NCBI GenBank assembly: GCA_019096195.1
Contig: JAGTXK010000051.1
Span: forward strand, 62,001-126,000
From: Boletus sp. NGJ
Lineage: Eukaryota > Basidiomycota > Agaricomycetes > Boletales > Boletaceae
Reading direction: 5' to 3'
DNA length: 64,000 nucleotides
Part shown: one piece after another, positions 44,465 through 54,094 of the stretch
How the letters are laid out: every line of letters starts with the position of its first letter
How positions within the stretch are numbered: the stretch's first letter is position 1
Position numbers and translations under genes: made by a program
The notes under the pieces: model-generated
Databases searched by the model: none
Seen by the model: the letters and a program-made list of their open reading frames with translations, nothing else
Told to the model about the DNA's origin: nothing

Positions 44465-44943
44465 TGTTATGAACCTTTCGGCACAAACCACAAGGCTCGA
44501 ACTATTCGCAGGTTACACGAAGCCTGGCTCAACAGATGAGGTGGGGAGTCTTAGTCCGTACTATTCCCAACCCTACGATGACCAGAATGGCCAAAGCTAA
44601 TGAGTTGGAGGAGGAAAAATACAAGTGGATTAGACTGGGGTTTCCAGTCGTCAAAGTGCTACTTTATATACATGAGAGAGATGCGCACAGACCAAGCAGT
44701 GCATGTGATAATTTACTAAGTATAGTAAGATGGAGATTAAAGGGGCTGTGTGAGAAGAGCGGAAATTAAAGGGTCGTGGATCACATGAGGTGTGACGTCA
44801 TATGATGTCATAGGTTCTAGACCTGTCATGTGATATGTTTCCACAGTCACGTGCACAGTCACGTGACTTATGAAGAAAAAGGTTGATGAAAATGAAAAGT
44901 AAGTGTTCATATGAAAAGTTTGAAAATTTCGTATATTATAACA
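44465..44943 (-). repeat. Gypsy-3 5' LTR (479 bp)
   Basis: Partner of 37449-37928. It keeps more CpG sites than the 3' copy, for example CACGTGCACAGTCACGTG where the other has CATG. Confidence 0.92.
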
Positions 44944-46703
44944 GCCGCTGGGGCACAATACCTCCAAGATCGCAACACCAAAGATCAAGACACTTAACTT
45001 ATCAACTTACAAATTTCATGCTTTAGAGGACTATCCAGATGTGATCCAACAGTATGGGACCACAGATAGTTATTCTACTCAAATGGTATGATATTTCTCC
45101 TTCATTACTAGCAGAAGTACCAATTCCAGCCAATATAGGGAGAACTCGAGCATTGCAGTGTAAAACACCATTTGCTCGTTCAGGAAAGAGAAAAGATACA
45201 TGAAATGCCAGCCTTGCCCATCAAGAGGCAATCAAACAGTTCATCTCAAAAGTGAACAGTGCATGAGATTCACTCATGGCAGCAGAATTCAACTCTGAGT
45301 CAAAGAGTCCTCTGCGCCTCCATACATCCCCAACAGACCAATACCATATTGCTGTGTCTACACGGCAAGAATATGACCTCACTGAGTGGTTGTGTGATCT
45401 TAGAGATGATCCTGCCATTAATGTATATTCTGAATTCCTAACTCAGAGGCCTGCCTGTTTAACTGACATTCCTTCAATGTAGGATTTTATTCCATGCCTC
45501 AAGAACCATTTGCTGGCTTGCCTATGTGGTCTGGCTTACAATGGTGGTGAATACAATTTCTCTGATGAGGACTGACACTGTGTAATCATACAAAACAACA
45601 AGTTCTTCAAGCATGCCTACTTATGAGTCAACTACACAATCTACGATCTTCGGTGCGAACAAGATTCAATCAGCCCCTGTTGTCATGCAGATATTATGTT
45701 GCTATCTCAAGAAGATGAGCACTCACACCCTTACTGGTATGCTCGTGTCTGCCTTATATTCCATGTCATTGTACAACACTGCGAGGATGCTGCGTCTCCA
45801 TATTCAAAGCCAGAATGAATAGACATTTTGTTTCTTTGTTGGTTCCAATGTGATTCAAACATCGACTCTGGATGGGATGCCAAGTGGTTATTCTGACTTC
45901 AATTCTTCGACCAAGATAACCTGGCTGATGCTTTCAGGTTTGTGGACCCAGGTTCTGTCATCTGCGATGTCCATCTCATCCCTGGATTTGGATGGGGCCT
46001 TATAGAGAAATTGTTGGGGCCATCATGTGTCCAGCAGGAATGAAACGGCATTGAACCAACCATGCCTGGTGTTTTTATTATGTCAACTTGTAAGTTCATG
46101 ACCATGCATACTACATATAGTAATCTCACTGCAGCTTTGTGGACAGGGACATGTTTATACGGTTCAGAGGAGGAGGGATTGGCCACAAGGTCACCTGTGA
46201 GTGGGACAAGTTTTTGCAGTGCAAGGGACATGAACCACCACCAGATGACGAAAATGTTGAGTCAAATGACCTCCAGGATGAGGATTCTGAGTTGGAGGAT
46301 GAAATTGAGCAGGTTCGACAGGGTGATGAACTCCAGGCCAGTGATACTGAGAGTGAGTCCGAGTTGGCATCAGGCTTGCCAGTGGATGAGAGCGATGAGT
46401 CGGAGGTTGAACAGGACGACATACTTATCACAGATGAAGGGGAGGAACTCGACAAGCATATATGGGCTCAGGAGGGGTACGATGCGCTGTAGTAACACTT
46501 GCAAGCAATGCAAAATTCTATTCACACCATTCAGAAGAACCCAATACTTTATATTATCAGAATGTTGAGTATATTGAACAGTCTGCAACTAGCTATGACA
46601 TTACAGTATGTCGAGCACGGTCAAGGCCTAAACTCGATGACATCAGCGATCGGTCGCGACTGACTTCCCTCACGTGCTGTCACGCGACATCCGCCACATC
46701 ACG

Positions 46704-46733
46704 CAATCTCACAGTTCTGCGATTTTTGTGATG
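46704..46733 (-). repeat. Plavaka-2 right terminal inverted repeat
   Basis: Inverted copy of the left end, ending CTGCGATTTTTGTGATG and followed by TT. It differs from the left repeat by about one base in the first 29. Confidence 0.9.
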
Positions 46734-46735
46734 TT

Positions 46736-46985
46736 GGCTTTCGCACGCTCGTCCATTCAGGATTTCGTGGCTGCCATCTCATCTTCCATTCAGATAATCA
46801 AGGTGTGGTAGGTGCTCTAAAATCTGGGCACCCTACGCAACTCTCCTCAAAACTTCATTCTTCGTCAAATTGTATCAAACTTCCGTGACCACGACATCTG
46901 GCTGACGGTTGAATGGGCCAACTCGGCAAGCAATCTTTCAGATGCGGTTTCCCGGGGGACGGTGTACCCCGGACCGGGTCTTGTT
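46736..46985 (+). mobile_element. Fossil RNase H fragment of the DIRS-like element, last part
   Basis: Just right of Plavaka-2 a frame shows IFHSDNQGVVGALKSGHP and, in another frame, FRDHDIWLTVEWANSASNLS and DAVSRG, the C-terminal half of the RNase H domain of this RT type. No tyrosine recombinase follows. Sequence homologous to the Lcc2 downstream region begins near 47020, so the retroelement is truncated here and the transposon island ends. Broken. Confidence 0.75.
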
Positions 46986-47280
46986 ATTTTTATTTTATTT
47001 CTATTTTTCATTCTTCTATCACTGTCGTCGACGTCGCTCGTCATATCCTCGGGCACTCTACCGGACCTGCATCATGACACGTACCTTGCTTCTACTTGTA
47101 GCATACACAAAATCAGAGTTCACGCACGCACACACATACACAAAGGGATGCAAGCATCTGGAATATTGTCGTATGCCATGTCTATGTATACTGTCCCTCA
47201 GCCAAGGGTAAAAGCAAAGTCGGGACCCAAACATGCATGCCCTAGATGCCACGCATTCCCGGGCTTCTTGGTCCCTAGTT

Positions 47281-49417
47281 CTAAGCCTCGGTGCACAGTT
47301 GATTCCAATCCGCTGTGTGAGAAGTGATCAATCTCTACAGTTTGCGCTAGCACGATGAGGTACACGACATACCTGGTATTACTGGGGCTAGTTCTTGAGC
47401 CGCTTGAGCCGGTGCTTCTGCCATCACGGCAGCAAGTCCACTAGACAAGGTGAGCAAATCTAAAATCACGTTAATCCTTCGAAGTTGACGTACTGGTTCA
47501 GATGCCAGTTAATGTGACTACATATCCATATCGTCACGTGAGATCACGATCTTAGAGCACACTCCCGTCATCACTCACCAGTGAAGGAACCAAGGTCCAG
47601 GGTTATCTGTGGAAAAGCGGATGGTCACGTTGTCAGTAGCGCTGCTGCCTATGGATACGACATCGCGGCGGACAGGATTCACAAAGTTTGTTGCATTGCT
47701 ACCCGAAACCCTTACAACATCAAACGTATGCTAAGAGAACATTTAGTTAGAACAAAACGGCAGAGTGAACCACATACGCCGTGCAGATGTATAGGGTGCT
47801 GGAAAAAAACGTGCGCATAGTCAACATGGAACGTCGTGTTACAAACGCAGCACTTACAGGAAACCCCGGAGCCCTAGTAGGGTTCGGGAAGCTTATTTCT
47901 ATAGTCTGGTTGAGGGGAAGCACATAGACACTTCCGTTTGGTAACAGTTGAGAAGCAGGTTGTGCTCCACTGAGAATCTGGAGGAGCACAGGGACAGGGG
48001 GACTGGCATAGGACACCTGGTTAAACGTAAAATACCGCGACGAGTTGATGGCCACAGCAAGTTGAATGTTCACGTCCGCCTTTCCGATCTCGGGTATCCC
48101 GGGAGCGCCAGGGTTGACGATTGGGTGCAGGTTGCCTTCGTTGAACGAGAGTTCGTACGGGCCGGCTGTTGACGCGGGATCTTCGTCTGGTGCTCCTTCA
48201 TATCGCAGGATGGCTAAATTTTGACCGCCATCGAAGGTGCTGGATAGGTGGGTCGAAGCGCGAATCCAATAGTTCCCAACGGACTGGTTTGCAGTAACAA
48301 CTACGGAGTAGCGTTGACCAACAAGGATGGGTATCGAATCAACCGCTACGGGATCCACTTCATTGCCGTCTACCTCAATAATAGTCATCCGATGACCATC
48401 AATCGTGAAGTTGAATGAAGGGTCGCAAGCCAAGCCGATCAGGCGGAAGCGATATCGTAACCCTGGTTTGACATTGATGACTGAGAGGGGAGTCGACGGA
48501 CCACCAGGATAGCGACCTCGGCCATTGATCAGGGTCGAATTCGGAATCACCTGCGCGAATATTGTACCGAGCTCAACAGAGGATAGGTGATACCTAAATT
48601 CAGGTCAGCGCAGACATCGACATTTTGCTGCTTAGAAAATTGGTTACCAATCTGAGAGAGTGATAACCGTATTTTCTGTTTGGAGTTATAAGACAAGCGC
48701 GGTCGGAAAATATGATGTAAACCTACCATCATCAACGTCGTATAAAGAGTGCTAGAGGATCCTCAGGATCATAAATAACCAGTGGGCCTCGAAGTCCGTC
48801 ACAGTATTGAGTTGAATAATGTGAGTGATACCAGTATGTTCCACTCTGATCGGTAGCAGTGAATTGTGCCGTGAACGCTTCGTCAGGATGAAGCGGGCAC
48901 TGAGTGACGTATGAAGCACCGTCAGCCCAGTTGGACTTGTGCTGAAAGATTCCGTGCCAATGCTTTGGGAGTACATGCAGGTGGGGTTCGCAAAATCAAA
49001 TGCATGACCACTTACGACGCTAGTTTCCAGAGGCATAGTATTGTCCGTGAGTTCATTAACGATTTTAACAGCAAATGGATCATTCTAGAAATGTATAAGT
49101 ACACGGATGTAGATAACATCGAAATCCACACTTTGTTCGCCTTGATCAGCGGCGCAGGGAATATACCATTCACAAGAACCGCTCTGCAAATCGTTAGGAA
49201 TGCATCAAAAGCGAGAGTCAACATCAATTCACGATCTGTTGTACCCATCTGGCGCAATGTAATTGTTCCCGATATTCAGTTGGCTCACAGGTCCAAGCAC
49301 ACTTGCTGGTGTAGCAGTGGGTGCTGGCGAAGATGTGGTCGAGCTCGAAGTCGTGGAGATCGACAACGCATTGGGAATGGTGAGGAGTGCAAACGCAAGG
49401 ATAGACACAGAAACCAT
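47281..49417 (-). pseudogene. Laccase Lcc1, frameshifted (multicopper oxidase)
   Basis: Lcc1 is laid out like Lcc2: exon 1 (49233-49417) starts MVSVSILAFALLTIPNALS, a signal peptide. The copper motifs are all present: HWHGIFQ (48966), [16 protein letters not shown] (about 48800), the micro-exon HPIHLHG (47778-47798) followed by HTFDVVRV, and HCHINWHLN. The last exon ends DWNQLCTEA with the stop at 47281-47283. Compared with Lcc2, one extra base lies at about 48749-48751 in the exon after DPEDPLA (CTCTTTATACGACG against TCTTTATATGACG). It shifts the frame and brings in a TGA within the same exon. All other exons and splice sites look sound, so it is either a young pseudogene or a sequencing error. 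If intact it would be a secreted p-diphenol:oxygen oxidoreductase. Confidence 0.85.
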
Positions 49418-49464
49418 TTTTGAATGTTACAGGAGGGGGCTTGCGCCGCTTTGGCACGCTTGCA

Positions 49465-49475
49465 CTCTTATATTC
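49465..49475 (-). promoter_or_regulatory. Lcc1 TATA box
   Basis: GAATATAAGAG on the minus strand, about 50 bp upstream of the ATG at 49417. The identical sequence lies at the same distance upstream of Lcc2. Confidence 0.6.
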
Positions 49476-51610
49476 GGGCACACCGAGAACCGCCGAAATT
49501 TGTTTCAGAGGCATGTGGAGGACCGCAATGTTCCGTTAGTCGGTGTATTCTTGTGTTATGCATGCCGCTTCAGTTCCACATGCTCATGGAACTGTGTGGG
49601 TACTTACGAGCCTGGCAAATGCACGAGGAGGGACTAAACGCGGGGCAGTAGTTTCGTAACGTAGAAATTAAATCACCGCGGACGTACCAAGAAATGACCT
49701 TGCTTCATCGTATACCTGTTTGACAGGATGCGCCGCACACCAGCCAATGGCGAATCAGACTGGTAATCACAATCATGACAATCGAGCTGTGTTTGTGCAT
49801 CTAGCGATGGTTAGCACCAAAGCGATACTCTGCAGGAATTGCAACTAAATATCTAGTCTTCGTTATCTGGAGTAGATCGCAAGAATGGCCTCAATGACAA
49901 AACAATAGTAAAAACTGGCCTGGCAAGCATTCGAAACCCTAGCACAGGAATAATTAGCACTCCAGTGATTGTTGGAAATACAAACGTCGTGTACTATTCT
50001 GCCACTGCTTACTAATTAAATCGTAGTTAAGGTTCATCTCAGAATACTAGTGCGCCTCCACACTGTCCACATTTCAAGAGCCTGAGGAAGCTTACACAGC
50101 TGACGCTCCTCGAACGGCGTATGTTACTACCTCGTCCGTGAGCTCATTTGCCCGTCTTGCACAAGGAACTTCGTCTCAGATCCGTCACGGCCAGCCTGTT
50201 GAGCGACGTCGCAAATTGCCTCGTTTAAAGTGTGTTGATTCATCTCAATATCATGGTAGAATCTAGCGCTGGACACTGCGTTTACGTTCGAGCCTGAACG
50301 ATTGGAAACGTCGAACGTGTCGAACGTGATTGGTACGCGTTGGTCTTGAGGTAGGTACCTCTTACCGGCGGTTGATCGGAGTAATCGGAAGGTAATCATA
50401 AACTTCACGGGTACGCTGGTGGGCTCAGTATGAACCCAAGTCAACGAGTGACAGCAGACGGTGTTGAACACGTTGGTGAGCAGTGCATACTGAATATTGA
50501 ATGGTCGACATGCCTTCATTGATGGATTGGTGGATCGATGTACAACCAGGCAAAGGAGCGATCAGATTTTGTTTATATGACCCTGCCGAACGTCTTTCTA
50601 CTTTCTGCAGTTCATTCTGCTTTGCAGCCCCCGAGTTATTGGATGCAAAAATTTATACTGGTCCCGAGGTGGATGCGTGCAACACAACTGCGTGTGTCAT
50701 GTCGTCATTCCTCTCGCCTGAGAACGACGGTTCAATAACTCGGACACCGCTGCCGCCGCCCTCTCACCCAACGCGATCGTGGTGTCGTCATCATCATTGC
50801 ACTCACCTTGCCCCTGCCTGCACTCGCCTCACGACTTGAATGTGACAATGACAAAAATGTGACAATTGTGTGCTGAAGCTCGGCTTGGTCTTACCATTGT
50901 GTGGGTGCTTGTGGATGGGTAGCTTGCATACCTCGATGGGAATTTTCAAGCAATGATACTTGCTAATATCTTTTTGCAGTTGGGTTATTTAGTCTAACAG
51001 TTAATGGGTCTTACACCTTCCAGTTTTGGAAGTCACCTGAAGTTGTGCATTCAATTCCCCTGATCTGAACATAGTATTACTACTGTATGTATTTCAACTC
51101 TTTACTAGTTGAATCATGGATATCAAGGGCATCATTGGTTATCGAGGACAGTAAACCACACCAAGCTTATGGTCATTTATTTACTTATTTTGCAGTGGAT
51201 GGCACTCTGGTTCAATGACAAGGACACTAATTTCTAGTTGACCAAATGTCCATTTCAGTGTCACATTGGACAGTAATCTTTAATGCCAGACACTTTTTTG
51301 TAATGTCAGGGACATTAACTATTATTGAAATGGACACTAATGTATAGCGACTTTACTATTCACAGTGGTGGAATTTGGGTGTCATCAATTCATCCTTCAT
51401 TTCTAATAAGCACCTACTACCACTTGCTGGACTCGTCATTGTCACATGGAGGACCTGTGCAAAGTCCACTCACCAGGATGTTGGCAGTGGTAAGACAGGT
51501 GTCGTTACATGCAAACGGCTGGTGTATATAAATGTCCGAGTCACTGGCAAAAATGACATACGTACTTTGTCCATTGTGAAGTACTCTACCCTGATCATCT
51601 CAAGTTTTAC
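49476..51610. other. Lcc1-Lcc2 spacer, no confident gene
   Basis: The first 500 bp are homologous to the upstream region of Lcc2 (GCCGCACACCAGCC, GCATTCGAAACC), so they belong to the duplicated unit. A 130-codon minus-strand frame at 50127-50519 ([17 protein letters not shown]) has no recognised domain and could be chance. Near 51249-51333 an inverted repeat (TGTCCATTTCA and TGAAATGGACA) and repeated GGACACTAAT suggest a small decayed repeat. Confidence 0.5.
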
Positions 51611-51857
51611 AGTAAGTGTCGTCGTTGTCGCGCGTTCTATTCTCAGGTGCGCTCTACGGGACCTGCATCATGACGCGCCGTTTGCTTCTACTCGTAAGAC
51701 ACATGAAATGAGAGTTCACGCAGAGGGATGCAAGGAACTGGAGCATTGTCGTATGCTAAATATCACAAATATTTTTCAAATAGCTTTGATCCATCTACGT
51801 ATACTGTCCTTTCAGGCCAAAGGCGACGGCAAGATCGGGGATTTAAACATGCATGCC

Positions 51858-54032
51858 CTAGATGCCACGCATCCCCATGCGTGTTTGTCCCCAGTTCTGG
51901 TCCACGCCGCACAGTTGATTCCAATCCGCTGTGACAAGCGATCAATCTCTACAGTTTGCACTAGCACGGTGAGGTACACGACATACCTGGTATCACTGGA
52001 CCTAGTTCTTGAGCTGCTTCTTTCGGTGCTTCTGCCATCACGGCAGCAAATCCGCTAGACTCGGTGATCAATTCTAAAGTCATGTTTATTCATCCAAGTT
52101 GACGTACTGGTTCAGATGCCAGTCAATGTGACTACAAATTAATACGTGAGACCTTGAGACCATGATCTTATAGCACGCTCGCCGTGATCACTCACCAGTG
52201 GAGGAACCAAGGTCCAGGGTTATCCGTAATGAAGCGGATGGTCACATTGTCAGTAGCGCTGCTGCCTATGGACACGACATCGCGGCGGACAGGATTCACG
52301 AAATTCGTCGTACTGCTACCCGCAACCCTGACAACACTAAATTTGTGCTGAAAAAAAAAACGTTTGGCTGGAGACAAAAAAGGCGAAGTGAACCACATAC
52401 GCCGTGTAGATGTATAGGGTGCTGAAAAAAAAACACGCAGGGTTAGCATGGAACGTCGTGTTCAAACGTAGCGCTTACGGGAAACCCAGCAGCCGCGGTT
52501 GGGTTCGGGAAGCTTATTTCTATAACCTTGTTCGGGGGAAGTATATAGACACTTCCGTTTGGCAGTAGTTGAGAGGGATGTTGTGCTCCACTGAGAATCT
52601 GGAGAAGCACAGGGACAGAGGGATTGGCGAAGGACACATTGTTAAATGTAAAGTACCCCGTCGCGTTGATGCCCGTAGCAAGTTGAAAGCTCATGTCCGC
52701 CTTTCCGATCTCGGGCACCCCGGGAGCGCTAGGGTTGATGAGGGGGTGCAGGCTGCCTTCATTGAACGACAGTTCATACGGGCCAGGTGCTGTCGTGGGA
52801 TCCTCGTCTGGTGCTCCTTCATATCGCAGGATGGCCGAATTTTGACCGTTCGCGAAGGTTAGGGATAAGGATGTGGAAGCGCGAATCCAATAGTTCCCAA
52901 CGGACTGGTTTGCAGTAACAACTACGGAGTAGCGTTGACCAGCAAGGACAGGTAACGAGTCAACTTCTACGGGCTCCACTTCATCGCCGTCTGCCTCGAT
53001 AACAGTCATTCGATGACCATCAATCGTAAAATTGAATGAAGGATTGCAAGACAAGCTAACCACGCGGAAGCGATATCGTAACCCTGGCTGAACATTGGTG
53101 ACCGAGAGGGGAGTCGATGGACCGCCAGCATAGCGACCAAGGCCATTGACCAGGGTCGCATCCGGAACCACCGGCCCAAAGAGTAGAGTGAGTACAGGAG
53201 AGGGTTGGTGATACCTAAATCAGGTCAGCTCAGACTTTTTGCCGCTGAGAAATTTGATTACCAATCTGAGAGAGTGATAACCGTATTTGCTGATTGGAGT
53301 TATCAGATAAAGCGCGGTCGGAAAATTGATGTAAACCTACCATCATCAACGTCATATAAAGATGCTAGAGGATCCTCTGGATCATAAATAACCAGTGGGC
53401 CTCGAAGTCCGTCACAGTATTGAGTTGAATAATGTGAGTGATACCAGTATGTTCCACTCTGACCGACAGGAGTGAATTGTGCCGTGAACGCTTCGTTAAA
53501 ACGAAGCGGGCACTGAGTGACGTATGAAACACCGTCAGCCCAGTTGGACTTGCGCTGAAAGATTCCGTGCCAATGCTTTGGGAGTACATGAAGGTGGGGT
53601 TTGCGAAATCAGATGTCTGACCACTTACGACGCTAGTTTCCAGAGGCATAGTATTGTCCGTGAGTTGATTGACGAGTTTAACAACAAACTGATCACTCTA
53701 GAAAGGCATGAGTACGCCGGTCTACATAAGTCATCGTAATTCTCACCATGTTGGCCTGGATCAGCGGCCCAGGGAATATACCATTCACAAGAGTCGCTCT
53801 ACAAATCGTTAGGAATGTATCAAAAGCGAGAGTCAACATCAATTCACGATCTGTTGAACCCATCTGGCGCAATGAATTTGTTCGCGATATTCAGTTGGCT
53901 CACAGGTCCAAGCACACTTGCTGGTGTAGCAGTGGGTGCTGGCGAAGATGTGGTCGAGTCCGAAGTCGTAGAGATCGACAGCGCATTAGATGTGGTGAGT
54001 AGTGCAAACGCAAGGAGAGACATGGAAAACAT
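51858..54032 (-). CDS. Laccase Lcc2 (secreted multicopper oxidase), complete
   Basis: Laccases oxidise phenols with four copper ions and reduce O2 to water, usually outside the cell. Eleven exons can be read with GT/AG introns: 53848-54032, 53747-53798, 53629-53697, 53341-53575, 53262-53289, 52479-53214, 52401-52421, 52196-52347, 52108-52131, 51987-52054 and 51858-51928. They sum to 1641 nt, or 546 residues plus stop, typical for basidiomycete laccases. A signal peptide ([19 protein letters not shown]) starts the protein. Signature motifs are L1 HWHGIFQ...NWADG, L2 [20 protein letters not shown]3 HPIHLHGHKFSVVR and L4 HCHIDWHL, giving the ten His and one Cys copper ligands. The C-terminus ends [14 protein letters not shown]. 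No stop or frame break is seen. It is the downstream partner of a tandem duplication with Lcc1. Confidence 0.92.
52401..52421 (-). other. Lcc2 micro-exon of 21 nt (HPIHLHG)
   Basis: The exon CACCCTATACATCTACACGG plus C lies between a T-rich acceptor (a run of Ts then CAG) and a GTATGTGG donor. It encodes exactly seven residues, the copper-binding HPIHLHG. The same 21-nt exon is present in Lcc1 (47778-47798) and Lcc3 (56693-56713). Confidence 0.88.
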
Positions 54033-54083
54033 CGTCGAATATTACGGGAGGGGTTTGTGCTGCTTTGAGCACGCTTAGGACCT

Positions 54084-54094
54084 CTCTTATATTC
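54084..54094 (-). promoter_or_regulatory. Lcc2 TATA box
   Basis: GAATATAAGAG on the minus strand about 52-62 bp upstream of the Lcc2 ATG, identical to the Lcc1 element. Confidence 0.6.

Larger units (their letters stand above)
37449..44943 (-). mobile_element. Gypsy-3, Ty3/Gypsy chromovirus LTR retrotransposon (broken)
   Basis: A minus-strand element with LTRs at 44465-44943 (5') and 37449-37928 (3'). Both start TGTTATAAT and end CATAACA in element sense. The flanking duplication is GCCAC (37444-37448) and GCCGC (44944-44948), with one changed base. Parts run from high to low coordinates: gag remnants (43205-44098), zinc-knuckle region, protease (about 41913-42695), RT and RNase H (40722-41912), then a solo LTR insertion, integrase (38454-39288) and chromodomain (about 38100-38245). 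It is broken in well over ten places and is probably the oldest of the three Gypsy copies. Confidence 0.9.
34766..46492 (+). pseudogene. Plavaka transposase gene of Plavaka-2, split by Gypsy-3
   Basis: It starts MDDLVVCVACRR and shows a C2H2-like finger ending ALSAHKAQC, as in Plavaka-1. Blocks then follow in family order: NPFHAQHGWIRTSFNLP (35650), EAYTSPQMLDAHKE (35890), LWPVYLFFGHQSK (36030), HFKRELMHAIWRVLLNTKFV (36250), WHAFAKL (37240) and HAALIMKNSQ (37400). Gypsy-3 (37449-44943) then interrupts. The gene resumes with LINLQISCF (44998), YGTTDSYSTQ, and the C-terminal VDRDMFIRFRGGGIGHKV (46140) with an acidic tail; the stop is at 46490-46492. Many stops and frame changes are present even outside the insertion. 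Confidence 0.83.
14660..46733. mobile_element. Plavaka-2, two-gene DNA transposon carrying nested insertions
   Basis: The left end at 14660 reads CATCACAAAAATCGCAGAAC and the right end at 46733 is its inverted copy. About 28 of the first 29 bases match. A 2-bp duplication, TT, flanks it (14658-14659 and 46734-46735). Inside lie Gypsy-2 with Gypsy-1 nested in it, Tc1-B, and Gypsy-3 with a solo LTR nested in it. Subtracting these leaves about 7.3 kb, close to the roughly 7.8 kb of Plavaka-1. The same two divergent genes are present. The two copies differ at many sites, by eye about one base in five, so they are separate family members and not a recent duplication. Confidence 0.9.

Noticed and set aside
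46909-47327. Plus-strand frames running from the RNase H fragment toward Lcc1
   Set aside because: They cross the boundary between the fossil retroelement and the Lcc1 downstream region and contain the antisense of the last laccase exon.
51375-52058. Plus-strand frame of 227 codons
   Set aside because: It overlaps the last exons of Lcc2 on the opposite strand and has no domain. The laccase reading explains the conservation.
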